Shown: one piece after another, positions 29,877 through 39,276 of the stretch | Position numbering within the stretch: position 1 is the first letter of the stretch | Layout of the letters: every line of letters starts with the position of its first letter | Assembly: GCA_964019425.1 (NCBI GenBank) | Contig: OZ025794.1 | Span: forward strand, 496,001 to 560,000 | DNA length: 64,000 bases | From: Flectonema sp. DT1601 | Lineage: Eukaryota; Euglenozoa; Diplonemea; Diplonemida; Diplonemidae | Reading direction: 5' to 3' | Notes under the pieces: model-generated | What the model was told of the DNA's origin: nothing | The model's database searches: none | What the model saw: only the letters and a program-made list of their open reading frames with translations | Made by a program: the position numbers and the translations under genes

Positions 29877-30938
29877 ATGTCACTAAGAGCCTTAGCGGCA
29901 ATGGCGCTGGTTGGTAGCGCCGTGGGAGTGTTCGATCCGGACGTGATGAGAGTGTGCAATGTGGATGCTGATTGCCAGCTTGACGGAGACACAACAGCGA
30001 CCTGCAACCCAGAATCAGCAGCAGGAACTATCGCAACTGATATCGCTGGAATGTGCAAGTGTACGGCAACCACTCCAGCCACTACTAAAAAGATCACTAA
30101 ATCTGACCTTGTAGGTCTACCTGCTGGTGCCCAGACTATAAATCTGTGCGTACAAAGTACAGAAGATCTTGATCCTACCTCATACGCTAGACATATTGAT
30201 GTTCTTATTTTAATGACTTGGTATGAAGCACCATGCTCTGTTATTCCAGAAATCGCAGATGAGTTTTTCACCGCTAGTAGAGTTGTCCTTAACAGATACA
30301 ACAGCGGCTTTGAGTTGACTTCAATCACCAACATCACTCACACCTGTGCTGGTCTTCAGACTAACACCAGTAGCTCTATTATTAAGAACATGGGTGTTAA
30401 CACTGCCATCAGAGCAAAGTTAACTGCTGCTGACATCTTCGATGAGCGTATTGTTCTCTTCATGGACAACCTTATTAAGAAAATGGACACTGGAAAACTT
30501 CCTCTTCTTCAAAACCTTTACAAACACGAACGTGTCATCTCGGAGAAGGCTGCTGTGAGATTTTGCCCGCTTCAAACTGGTTCATTAATTATCGCTCCAT
30601 TTTCACCAGTCAACCACTTCAGTCGTACTTTTAACAACCCTGAGGACTGTCGCGCTGTTCTTTGCGCCAATGGATACTTCAACTCTAATGGTGTTTGTAC
30701 CTTAACTACTCCAACACCTCCAGTAACTGATGATGATATTGCCGACCTAGAGCCTGGTACATTCATTGCCATAGTTGCTTGCTCTGGATTTGTATTCTTG
30801 TGTGTTCTCATTATTATTATCTACTGCTGTTGTAAATGTTGCAAATCGACTGAGGAAGAGCCAACTAATGGACCAGACTCGGAATCCTCTTCCTCATCTT
30901 CTGACAAGAAGGACAAAAAGGATAAAGCAGAGATCTAA
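29877..30938 (+). CDS. Type I membrane glycoprotein, unknown (353 aa)
   Basis: Signal peptide about 1-18 (LRALAAMALVGSAVGV), a Cys-containing ectodomain with N-glycosylation sites (NITHT, NTSSS), one strong membrane segment at about 294-316 (FIAIVACSGFVFLCVLIIII), a juxtamembrane cysteine cluster (YCCCKCC) likely palmitoylated, and a short Ser/Lys/Glu tail with a poly-Ser run. Thr/Pro-rich linkers (TTPATTKK, TTPTPP) are probably O-glycosylated stalks. I do not recognise the ectodomain. Its signal peptide resembles those of the collagen-like proteins that follow, and the neighbourhood to 43.6 kb is rich in secretory proteins, so a surface role is reasonable. Confidence 0.76.
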   Translation: MSLRALAAMALVGSAVGVFDPDVMRVCNVDADCQLDGDTTATCNPESAAGTIATDIAGMCKCTATTPATTKKITKSDLVGLPAGAQTINLCVQSTEDLDPTSYARHIDVLILMTWYEAPCSVIPEIADEFFTASRVVLNRYNSGFELTSITNITHTCAGLQTNTSSSIIKNMGVNTAIRAKLTAADIFDERIVLFMDNLIKKMDTGKLPLLQNLYKHERVISEKAAVRFCPLQTGSLIIAPFSPVNHFSRTFNNPEDCRAVLCANGYFNSNGVCTLTTPTPPVTDDDIADLEPGTFIAIVACSGFVFLCVLIIIIYCCCKCCKSTEEEPTNGPDSESSSSSSDKKDKKDKAEI

Positions 30939-31613
30939 GTATCTTTATTGTATGTAGGCTATTGTGTATTGCTGTTGGTGCATGTTACATGCACCTACAG
31001 CCATCTCCCCTCCCCCGTTTTCTTTTTCTCTCCGTTCCAGTGGATCGGTTCCTGAAACCGGCTTAGAGATTGGTGCGGCTCATTTGTGAGCAGCAACTGT
31101 CCTTATTGCTGTGTTGGTGTGTGCGAGTTTTTAGTTTCCTGTAAGTGCCGTGCACTGTAAGAATATGGAAAAAAGAAAGTGAAGAAAAAAAAGAAAAAAA
31201 AATTGAATTTGAACCTTTTGTCTTGGTCAGTAGTGCAACTCCACAAGCTTTCATTTGGAGCATGGTTTATTGGCACCACCTGTACCCCCACATATTCACA
31301 TAGAAGGCAATAGTTTACGTACCTTGGTTCAAACGATCTCCTTCCATGTCTTCTTCTCATGTTTTGTGTTTTTCATTTTGTTTCAACAGTGTACCCTCCC
31401 CCCATTGTTTTTCAAAGTACTTATCAGTTGCTCTGCGCGTCGATTATGTGTGTACCTTTTATTATTTGATAATCAATTCTATTCTGTCTCTAAAACAGTA
31501 AACAATTATCAACATCCGATGTAACAATCGAAACTTCATTAATAATAATAATAATAATAATAATTACTTAATGTGAAGTGTGAAGTGTGTACTATTATTT
31601 GTTGACAGGTCTA
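30939..31613. other. Spacer with hairpin and AAT microsatellite
   Basis: Beyond the hairpin at 30971-31001, an (AAT)n run of about eight units lies at 31540-31564. No gene. The acceptor TTTGTTGACAG ends at 31608. Confidence 0.6.
30971..31001 (+). promoter_or_regulatory. Perfect-type hairpin in the 3' untranslated region
   Basis: GCTGT-T-GGTGCATG-TTA-CATGCACC-T-ACAGC: 5 bp, a T/T mismatch, 8 bp and a 3-base loop, 33 bases after the stop of the type I membrane protein gene. The symmetry is read directly. A role in mRNA stability or processing is inference. Confidence 0.6.
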
Positions 31614-32207
31614 ATGGATGAAGATCGAAGAGTTGATGTTGGGGAGGAATTGGCAGAGCTGCTGCCGCTGACGATTTCTAATTTAAGAAAAGAACTTCAA
31701 GAAAAAGAAGAAATAGAACTACGATTACTAATACTAACCGGAAAGGTTGTGATGTGGAACCCGGGAATAGCAATAAGCACCACCGTTTCCACTACGTCTG
31801 ATAGAAGTTACGAGGAAAGCGATAATTCTGAGGATGAGGATGAAGACGAAGATGAAGGAGAGTGGTTACTACAAAACGACGGTTGCACGAGTACTGAGGA
31901 CTCAGCAGATGTCGGTGCGTGGCTTGATTCAAATGATGTACCTACCCATACATTTGCTGTCGGAGAAAAATTATTTGGTAATTTAGATTCCTTGTGGTCT
32001 CCCTGTACAGTTTTATCAACACAATCAACCCGAACATATATCGTAATTAGACAGTCTGATGAGAAATCATTTACGGTATCCGAAGATTTGCTCCGAGTTT
32101 CCCCTCCTCATAATCAAATAGAACGCTCATCTATTCGTCCTGTTGGAGTGACGACTCGAAGTTATGAGGTTCCTAACTTTGAAACTTTTGAAAATCCTAA
32201 TCTCTGA
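31614..32207 (+). CDS. Acidic protein with possible Tudor-like domain (197 aa)
   Basis: The N-terminal 50 residues are helical and charged. A very acidic stretch (EDEDEDEDEGEW, about residues 74-86) follows. From about 110 to 155 the sequence FAVGEKLFGNLDSLWSPCTV, then a stretch ending KSFTVSEDLLRV, follows the Tudor pattern 'vG..v.a....W..A.V.......y.V.....e...v....LR'. Tudor domains bind methylated Arg/Lys in histones or RNA-processing proteins. The match is by eye and uncertain. The start is the ATG at 31614, five bases after the acceptor CAG at 31608. An in-frame GTG upstream lies before the acceptor and is not used. Confidence 0.62.
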   Translation: MDEDRRVDVGEELAELLPLTISNLRKELQEKEEIELRLLILTGKVVMWNPGIAISTTVSTTSDRSYEESDNSEDEDEDEDEGEWLLQNDGCTSTEDSADVGAWLDSNDVPTHTFAVGEKLFGNLDSLWSPCTVLSTQSTRTYIVIRQSDEKSFTVSEDLLRVSPPHNQIERSSIRPVGVTTRSYEVPNFETFENPNL

Positions 32208-32568
32208 CACCATATTACTTAGACAACCCCTACTTACTAATAACTTACTTACGCACTAAAGCGAGATAAGGCAATCAATAGAAGATATTCTACGTGTCTG
32301 TCAGGTGGTACTTGATCTCACTCATTAGATCTGATAAAAAGTAATAGCAAACTCGTAAGCTGATGATCTGACACAAGTCGGTTTATGCTGCTTCAATTAT
32401 TCTCTTGTATTCGTCAAGTTCTATTTTATTATAGAAATGTAGTACTGCTTTACTCTTGCTTTCATCCGGCTCCTTCTAGCTGGTGTTGTGGATGGATGAA
32501 ATAATAATCATAAATTGTAAATAGTTATGTTCGTTACTGTTGTTATTATTTCAGATTAACAAATACAA
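32208..32568. other. Spacer before first collagen-like gene
   Basis: Nothing coding. The acceptor TTGTTATTATTTCAG ends at 32554, 14 bases before the next start. Confidence 0.6.
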
Positions 32569-33531
32569 ATGAAGCGCGTTATTGCTATCGCTGCAGTAGG
32601 TTTCGCTGTTACAGTTGGAGCACTGGATCCATGTTCTAAACCAGTAGGGCCAGCAGCAGAAGTTTGTAAGTGTGAATGTGACAAGGGTATAGACGGTCCA
32701 CCAGGACCAGCTGGAATTCAAGGTGATGCTGGAGTTGATGGAAAACAGGGTGATCCAGGAATTGGAATTCAAGGAAAGCAAGGTCCACAAGGGCCGGATG
32801 GAGAATCAGGACCACAAGGGCCAGAAGGAGATAAAGGAAACACTGGTCCTGATGGAAACGAAGGACCTGCTGGAAACCCAGGACCTGCAGGTGAAGACGG
32901 TTTTAGGGGTTTCCCTGGATTTGACGGAGCGCCAGGACCCGAAGGTCCTCCTGGACCGCAGGGCAACCAGGGTAAGAATGGTCACAATGGAGATGATGGA
33001 TATAATGGGGATACCGGACCAGATGGTCCTACAGGACCAAAAGGTGACGATGGCCCAACTGGAGTTCCTGGCAGTCAGGGTCCGCCGGGTCCTGATGGAC
33101 CGCAGGGTACTCACTCACTTGAAGGTGGTGGCGAGAGGCACAACAACATGCAGCCATTCCTCACTATGTCTTACATCATTGCACTTACTGGAGCCTTTCC
33201 TTCTCGCACGGAGAGGGCGGCGACAACACTTGCCTCTGAACCATTCATTGGAGAGATTCGCATATTTGGGGGAAATTTTGCTCCACGTGGTTTTGTATTC
33301 TGTGATGGACAGCTGCTAACCGTTAACTCCAACCCATCACTATTCTCAATTGTTGGAACGACTTACGGGGGTGATGGCAGAACAACCTTTGGTGTTCCAG
33401 ACTTAAGAGGCCGTGTTCCCATCCAACAGGGCCTAGGAGCTGGGCTGACCAACAGGATACTCGGTTCCAAGTTTGGGCAGGAATTTGCAACTTTGTCGGA
33501 AAACACCATGCCTAATCATAATCACATTTAA
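32569..33531 (+). CDS. Secreted collagen-like protein with circularly permuted phage-tail-collar head, paralog 1 (320 aa)
   Basis: Signal peptide 1-18 ([18 protein letters not shown]), then a cysteine cluster C22, C33, C35, C37 in the frame CxKPxGPxxxxxCxCxC. About 45 Gly-X-Y triplets (residues 40-180) with one visible break (GIGIQ) form the collagen stalk. The C-terminal head has two parts. First, residues about 185-212 ([20 protein letters not shown]) match the segment that ends bacterial MdpB/tail-collar proteins. Second, about 222-320 ([40 protein letters not shown], ending MPNHNHI) match the collar domain that opens them. The order is thus reversed. The head probably trimerises and nucleates the triple helix, and the cysteines may cross-link chains. 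X/Y residues are rich in P, D, Q, K and N. Stop directly after NHNHI. Acceptor CAG at 32554. Confidence 0.9.
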   Translation: MKRVIAIAAVGFAVTVGALDPCSKPVGPAAEVCKCECDKGIDGPPGPAGIQGDAGVDGKQGDPGIGIQGKQGPQGPDGESGPQGPEGDKGNTGPDGNEGPAGNPGPAGEDGFRGFPGFDGAPGPEGPPGPQGNQGKNGHNGDDGYNGDTGPDGPTGPKGDDGPTGVPGSQGPPGPDGPQGTHSLEGGGERHNNMQPFLTMSYIIALTGAFPSRTERAATTLASEPFIGEIRIFGGNFAPRGFVFCDGQLLTVNSNPSLFSIVGTTYGGDGRTTFGVPDLRGRVPIQQGLGAGLTNRILGSKFGQEFATLSENTMPNHNHI

Positions 33532-33740
33532 TCTTTACATTTGTTCACGTGATTGTTTTCTATTTTCCTTTTTCTTTTTAGAAGTCAAGTTTTTTTCAGG
33601 AAAGGAAAGTTACCGTTTTTTCGTGTGCAAAAAAAAAAAAAAAATTCTCTAAGCAATCGTTTCACTACTAATTTTATTATTGTGACACAGAAAAGAAAAA
33701 AAAACAAAACAAAAACAAAAATCACGCGGTAACCATAAAG

Positions 33741-33772
33741 TATATCAGTCATTCCTTTTTTTTGCGACCAAA
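33741..33772 (+). repeat. Left terminal inverted repeat
   Basis: TATATCA-GTC-ATTCC-T8-GCGACCAAA; pairs with 35070-35100. Confidence 0.6.
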
Positions 33773-34336
33773 TTCTGGACACTGAAATTTTTTTTCAAAA
33801 AGAAATGGTAAAAGTTTCGATCGAAGCGGCATTTTAATGCGCTGCATCGTTGGGTTCATTTCCGTCCGAAATCGGGAGGTTGGCATCACATACTTGTCAC
33901 CCAAATTGAGAAAAGAGATTTTGTGGTTTACTAAATCAGCTCAGCCGTGGACAAGTACCAAAACTAAAAATTAATCGAAGGGTGTAATTTTACACTGCTG
34001 GCCCAGCGGGATCCAGAAAAAATAATCGAGCAAAAATATATTAAAGAGTACTAAGCATGTGTCGGTGAGGCAGATTGTTACTACCAGTCTTTTTGGACCT
34101 ACTTTGATACTTAATGAAAACACTTGTACAACACTTTCTTTATATGAAGTCGCAACTTATGATGAATTATGAGATAATGAAAAGTCTGAGTGTGATTGCA
34201 GGTTTGCTGCTTAACCCTTTTTATTACTGGTGTTGATGGAGGGTCCCTCTTGCACTTTGCGGCATTTCGCAAGTGCGAATAACACGTAGTGCAAATACAG
34301 TTTTCAGGGAGCTTCCTGTAGCATGCGAGATGCCAC

Positions 34337-34681
34337 CTACAGTGGCAACGAGTTGAGCCTGGTAGTTGAGCTTGGTATCCTACAAATATTCCGTGGTCTC
34401 AATGAAATGAAATATGAGTAGGATACCTCACTGCGATATTTGCAGTACTCACTCCAAGCATGTTGATACGGGTGTCTGCACCACCTCCTAAAGACTTTAA
34501 TTCTTTCCCCGTCTCTTATTATCCAGCGTTCTTTGCATGACTCGTCTGGTTCTGATGCCTCGGACATCCACCATTCGGTGATATCCTGAGTGAGGCTCTG
34601 GTTTCCTGATTTACACGTTGGTGATGGTGACACGTGACTCGGAAGCAACATTCTCAGCACGTCGAACCAATGTTTTGACAA
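34337..34681 (-). pseudogene. Transposon-derived ORF remnant (about 114 codons)
   Basis: Only minus-strand frame in the window with protein-like composition: Trp/Arg/Cys-rich, with RIKVFRRWCRHPYQHAWSEY and FISLRPRNICR. The second phrase recalls a 'SLRPRNV' stretch I remember from uncharacterised transposon proteins, which is weak evidence. The opposite orientation to every host gene, the lack of an acceptor, and the position between the inverted repeats all argue for a mobile-element relic rather than a host gene. Whether it was ever a transposase is unknown. Confidence 0.4.
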
Positions 34682-35069
34682 CTACTTCAGGGAAGCTTCC
34701 AACAAGTGGGCCATTATCACCACCACAGATGCAACATTTTCCTTACATAATTGCTACTAGGGTTGATTAGTTAGCAAAAAAGTGCATATCTCTTGAGTGC
34801 GGGAAAAAAAAAAAATAGTAAAAAAAAAATATTAGGGGTGTTTTTTACTCAGATTTTCTCGATCTTTCCATTCCAGGTCCATCATTGAGTAGTACCAAGG
34901 AAATCTTGTAAAGAGACGTTTATCTCTTTTTAGCAGCACTTACCATGTTTAAAAGTATATCCCTATGCCTAATTTTACAGATCGCACCCTCCCCGATTCC
35001 AAAAAATAAAAAATCGAGCAAAAGTAACATATCGTGTAACCTTGCTCAGGCGGTGAGAAAATGGTGTTT

Positions 35070-35100
35070 TTTGGTCGCAAAAAAAAGGAATATTGATATA
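35070..35100 (-). repeat. Right terminal inverted repeat
   Basis: Reverse complement of the left end with a two-base instead of three-base linker between the TATATCA and ATTCC blocks. Confidence 0.6.
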
Positions 35101-36391
35101 TAGTCTATCCTTTGCTGCTTGAGAGCAGTGAACAAAAATTTATACCTCTTATGTTGTTTTCACATTCGAAAGGACTGGGGGACCAGTACAAAAATTTCGA
35201 AACACAGGAATTCTTTTTTTTTAAATTTTTAATTTTTAATTTTCCTTCCCTTCTTCGTTATAATTTCTCTTCCCTTTAACCCAGGTATCAAAGTGACCCC
35301 CTATTTTTTTTTTTTTTTATTGATTTATTTTTTTAAAATTCTTTTTTTTCATACACTCCTTATTAATCATGAATCCCTTTTGCACGGCCCAGCCGAGAAA
35401 TCTGCACAATAACTATTACCTTGTTAGTAGTTGGTTATTTATATGTAAACAGCCTACAAGTGAGAAATATTGTGTGATAAGGTGACTGGGCAATATAACA
35501 CCATTGATGATACGTTTTAGGCAGAGCAGAAAATCGCGTAAGCAATTTTCTGTTTTAGCTGTTCTCTTTCCTTGTTTTCCCAATATTTCGAAAGCAATTA
35601 TGCGCGTCGCATAATAAACACAGACTCGCCAATCGCGTACTGCAACATAGGTGTTTCTCTCTCTCTATTTCAATCTTCCCTTTGAGAGGCGTGTTTTAAA
35701 TAATATTTTGAGACGTAATGATGAATCGTGATAGAGGCGAAGCAAACAAGGTTTTATTTTTGATATTCGTAAACCCCAGTAGATTTTGTCGTGGCTGTCA
35801 TTTGGTAGCCAATGAGACTATTGTCCCGGTTAGCTCAGCAGTCAGGGCAGGCTTTTCCCATCGCTCCACTTTTTCAGTTTTCTTTTCTTTCCTTTTTTTT
35901 ATTTTCTCGACCATTTATAAAAATAAACTCAAAAAAAAAAAGAAAAGATTAATCGTCTTATTAATACACATTATGGTTGGGGCTATAGAACTTTCCTTAT
36001 TAGCAATGTATGGGTCTTTGTGACTGTTTACTGCCGATTGGCATGTTACCTCTCAACATCCTACCTCTACCGTAATGCTATTCTATTCCGCAACGACTTT
36101 TTTTCGTTAGTAAGAGAAAAATGAGAAGTCTTGACTCTCGTACCAACAGAAGCCAGGTCCTCATATAGTCATTTGCAAAATTTGGGCAATCAAGGCTGCA
36201 TGCTGTGCTCGTATTTTTTTTATCCTCCCTTATTAAAAGAACTTGGATCTTGATGGAAAAGTGATTCCTAAGTTTCTACATCTGTGTACCGATTAACACT
36301 ATTCCTTTCTCAGATAGTAAGCACCGAAGACAATGCGTGTACGCGTGATAGTTGAATTACGTATATTCTCTTTCAAAGTTACGCAACACAA

Positions 36392-37357
36392 ATGAAGCGT
36401 TTCTGTGCTATTGCTGCAGTGGGACTTGCTGTAAGTGTGGGAGCAAATGACCCTTGTTGGAAACCTACTGGGCCGCACGTACCAGTTTGTCCATGTGTAT
36501 GTGACAAGGGTGATGACGGTGCAGTTGGTCCTCAAGGTCCACCAGGTGGTCAAGGTGATGAAGGTCCAAAAGGTATTGAGGGATTAGGAGCAGATGGAGA
36601 GCAGGGTCCACCGGGACAGCAAGGGCCACAAGGAATACTTGGACCAGAGGGACCAAAGGGTAACACGGGAGCGCAAGGTCAAGAGGGAGCTCAGGGACCC
36701 GACGGTCCGAAAGGAATGCCAGGTGGCAAGGGACAAAATGGATTACCTGGGGTGGATGGAGACAAAGGACCGGATGGTCCCCAGGGAATTCCGGGTGCCC
36801 GCGGTATAGATGGAAGCGACGGACTCATCGGAGACCAGGGGGATCAGGGATTACCTGGACTAATAGGTGATGATGGACCACCTGGCGATGTGGGTCCTAC
36901 AGGACCTATTGGGAATGATGGGCCTGCTGGAACACCTCCTGTTGCAAAGGGAGGTTCACAAGCTTTCTCAAACATGCAGCCTTCCCTTGCTATTAATTTC
37001 ATTATAGCGTTACAAGGAACTCTTCCATCAACCACCGCAAGGGGCGTGGAAACTCAGGGCTCGGAACCCTACATTGGAGAGATACGCATGTTTGCAGGAA
37101 ACTTTGCTCCGAGGGGCTGGATGTTCTGCGATGGGCAGTTGCTAGCAATTTCAAATCACGGATCATTATTTTCAATCATCGGTGGGGTTTACGGTGGTGA
37201 TTTCCAAACCACATTTGCTCTTCCAGACTTTCGCGGACGCGCCGCTATGCATGCAGGTCTTAATGGTATTGGTGTAACTCCTAGATCTCGTGGTAATGTA
37301 GGTGGTACTGAAACGGTGACGTTGGATGTGGATAACTTGCCAAATCACGATCACTAA
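36392..37357 (+). CDS. Secreted collagen-like protein with permuted tail-collar head, paralog 2 (321 aa)
   Basis: Same plan as paralog 1. Signal peptide MKRFCAIAAVGLAVSVGA; cysteines C22, C33, C35, C37 within CWKPTGP and VCPCVCD; Gly-X-Y stalk from about residue 40 to 185 with several breaks (GLGADGEQG, GGKG). The head begins with SQAFSNMQPSLAINFIIALQ (bacterial C-terminal segment), then SEPYIGEIRMFAGNFAPRGW, GGVYGGDFQTTFALPDFRGR, and ends LPNHDH. Here the second half is especially close to bacterial MdpB-type proteins (FAPRGWMFCDGQLL). The head keeps the single Cys in FCDGQLL common to all three. Lies 2.9 kb after paralog 1, with the candidate transposon between them. Confidence 0.9.
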   Translation: MKRFCAIAAVGLAVSVGANDPCWKPTGPHVPVCPCVCDKGDDGAVGPQGPPGGQGDEGPKGIEGLGADGEQGPPGQQGPQGILGPEGPKGNTGAQGQEGAQGPDGPKGMPGGKGQNGLPGVDGDKGPDGPQGIPGARGIDGSDGLIGDQGDQGLPGLIGDDGPPGDVGPTGPIGNDGPAGTPPVAKGGSQAFSNMQPSLAINFIIALQGTLPSTTARGVETQGSEPYIGEIRMFAGNFAPRGWMFCDGQLLAISNHGSLFSIIGGVYGGDFQTTFALPDFRGRAAMHAGLNGIGVTPRSRGNVGGTETVTLDVDNLPNHDH

Positions 37358-37537
37358 GTTTAATTTGCTCTGGAGTTTTTTGCCACTCTTACGTATAACA
37401 TGAAAAAAAGTCAGAAGGTTACTCGTATTACTTGGTCTCTTTTTTCCCCCCCTCCTTGGCGCATCCAACCTAACAAGTGTGCTTCTATAAACGTGACCTC
37501 TTCACCTTGGTTAGCTCGTTCCGAGCTCATGCCGACC

Positions 37538-37579
37538 TACCTCGTTTCCTCACGAAAGTACCTCGTTTCCTCACGAAAG
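37538..37579 (+). repeat. Exact 21-bp tandem duplication
   Basis: Two head-to-tail copies of a unit starting TACCTCGTTTCC and ending CACGAAAG, in the 3' region of paralog 2. Confidence 0.9.
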
Positions 37580-38333
37580 TAGGGAATTTTTTTTTTTTGA
37601 ATTTTTATTTTAGTAATTTAGAATTTTACAAAAAAAAATAAAAAAAAATAAAAAGAACTCTATAATTACTGATAAAGTAATTGATATTACAGCCTGCGTC
37701 CATTAATTTTTTTTTTTCTTTCTCTCGCCCCTGACATCAGGGCGGGGGGTTTTCTAAAAAAAGATATCTCGCTCATCTCAAGAGCTCAGTAGACACGTTT
37801 GGATAGTGGAGAAAAAAGAAAAAAAGAAGGAAAAAAAAAACGGGATTGAAAGACATAAATCTGTAGTACTTCACATTTAGTTTCAATTCGAGCTCCAATC
37901 GGCACTACATGTGCTGATACTAAGTTGTTGATTTTTGTTTTCTCTTCCTCTCCTCCTTTCCCCGTTTTATTTAATACTGTAGAAGGTTGCTTCGAGTCAC
38001 CGCTTGTATTCCAACGCAATGTTTTCGATTTTTATTGCTATTCAGCGGGTTGAAACATCACACGGTGGAAAGTGTGTTTTCACTCTCATTCTGCTACAGT
38101 CGATTACAGCCTGTAACTTTGCTCATTGGTGCACTCGCAAAAACCGTTTTTTTTGCATCATTCCTTTAAAAAAAAAAAAAAAAAATCCACTGATACAATT
38201 CATATTTAAATCATAAAATAAAATAAAATAATCTTTTCCCACTAAAATCTTTCCCCGTTCTTTTTTAACCCCTTCCTTTTCTTTTTATTAAAACAATAAG
38301 TAACTAAATTGTTACCGTTGAAATGCAGGTTAG

Positions 38334-38381
38334 CACCGTAGATTGCATACAAATACAGGCCTGTAATTGTATGTATCGGTG
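38334..38381. repeat. Imperfect palindrome, about 20-bp stem
   Basis: Centred on ACAGGCCTGT. Outer arms CACCG/CGGTG pair exactly. Inner arms CATACAA and TTGTATG pair, with an A/A mismatch near the centre and a small left-hand bulge. Could be a hairpin in RNA or a protein-binding site. Confidence 0.65.
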
Positions 38382-39276
38382 TCTTAGATAATGGCATAAA
38401 CCTGTAAGAAGAAGAAGAAGAAGGAAAAAAAAAAAAAAAAAAAAAGCTGTTGCTTTGCGATCAAAAGTTTTTTTTAAAAGAAACAAATGAGGTAAAGCAA
38501 GTGCAACACCACTCCCTTGAATCACGGCCCTATTAGCTGGCGCCTAGTCATTAATTCCTCCCGAATCCCTTCGTTTGAAGAACTGAGCCTCTTACAGTAG
38601 GTGAAGTACCAATTCAGCGTTATGTTTATTTTAATATATCATTAGTATTATTATTAATTTTTTCACCCCCGTTTTCATTTTTTTTTTTCCTCTTTTTTTT
38701 TCGCAGTGCTATCTCGATAACGTCCGGTGTTTGCTTTTCGGCTGCAAAACATTTTAATGATTTTTTAGTTTTCTGCGTTGCTCAGGGCGAATTCGAGTTT
38801 TTTTTTTTCTTCGAGACTTAGAATGGGATATAATCTGGTGTCTCATATGGTCCAAAAAAGTAAGTTCTTTTTAGGTGAAGGCAGCTAGTAGTGTTTTACG
38901 AGAAAGGTTCATACAACCTTCTGCGTCAACTTCTAACTGACAGTTGGCACGGAAACCTAGGCGGTGACAGAATTTAGACGAGACTAGAACTCAACTAGCA
39001 GCTTAAGCGGATCTGAGAAAGCCTTTCCCTCCACCAAGACCCCAATTAAATTCTTCGTTTTGAAAAAGCAAGTAACGCTGCACTTTTTGTTTTTTTATTT
39101 CTGCTTTTAGTTTGCAAAATATAAGGATTATTTTTAAGGCACAGGTTTATGTATTGGTCAGTGAGAGAGTAGCCAAAATATCAGTAGTTGTATACAGACT
39201 ATTCTTATGATGTTGTTGAGGTGGTTGTTGTTCATTAAATTCTTATAAATTCAGATATTATCGGGAAATAAAAAAA

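Larger units (their letters stand above)
33741..35100. mobile_element. Candidate non-autonomous DNA transposon with terminal inverted repeats
   Basis: The left end (33741-33772) reads TATATCA, GTC, ATTCC, T8, GCGACCAAA. The right end (35070-35100) is its reverse complement apart from the three-base linker: TTTGGTCGC, A8, GGAAT, AT, TGATATA. 22 contiguous bases outside the linker agree, plus TATATCA. Both outer ends abut TA, consistent with a TA target duplication as in Tc1/mariner-like elements. The element is about 1.36 kb and base composition inside (34.2-34.75 kb) is less A/T-rich than the flanks. A minus-strand open frame (34337-34681) lies inside. No complete transposase is visible, so it is either a decayed or a non-autonomous copy. 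Confidence 0.55.
33532..36391. other. 2.9-kb intergenic region hosting a candidate DNA transposon
   Basis: No host gene. The stretch 33741-35100 is bounded by inverted repeats (separate entries). The remainder is A/T-rich with poly-T at 35309-35350 and A-runs at 35930-35945. A frame at 35718-36023 begins a plausible-looking peptide but dissolves into Phe/Lys runs and is not supported. The acceptor for the next gene is uncertain: CTTTCTCAG at about 36314 or CTCTTTCAAAG at about 36378. Confidence 0.6.
37358..39276. other. 1.9-kb spacer between collagen-like paralogs 2 and 3
   Basis: No gene. Holds an exact 21-bp tandem duplication at 37538-37579, an imperfect palindrome at 38334-38381, and long A-runs (38167-38186, 38426-38445). 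Acceptor for paralog 3: TCTTATAAATTCAG ending at 39254. Confidence 0.6.

Noticed and set aside
35824-35860. tRNA-like start (GTCCCGGTTAGCTCAGCAG)
   Set aside because: It resembles a D-arm/A-box, but no anticodon arm and no GGTTCRANNCC T-arm follow within tRNA length.
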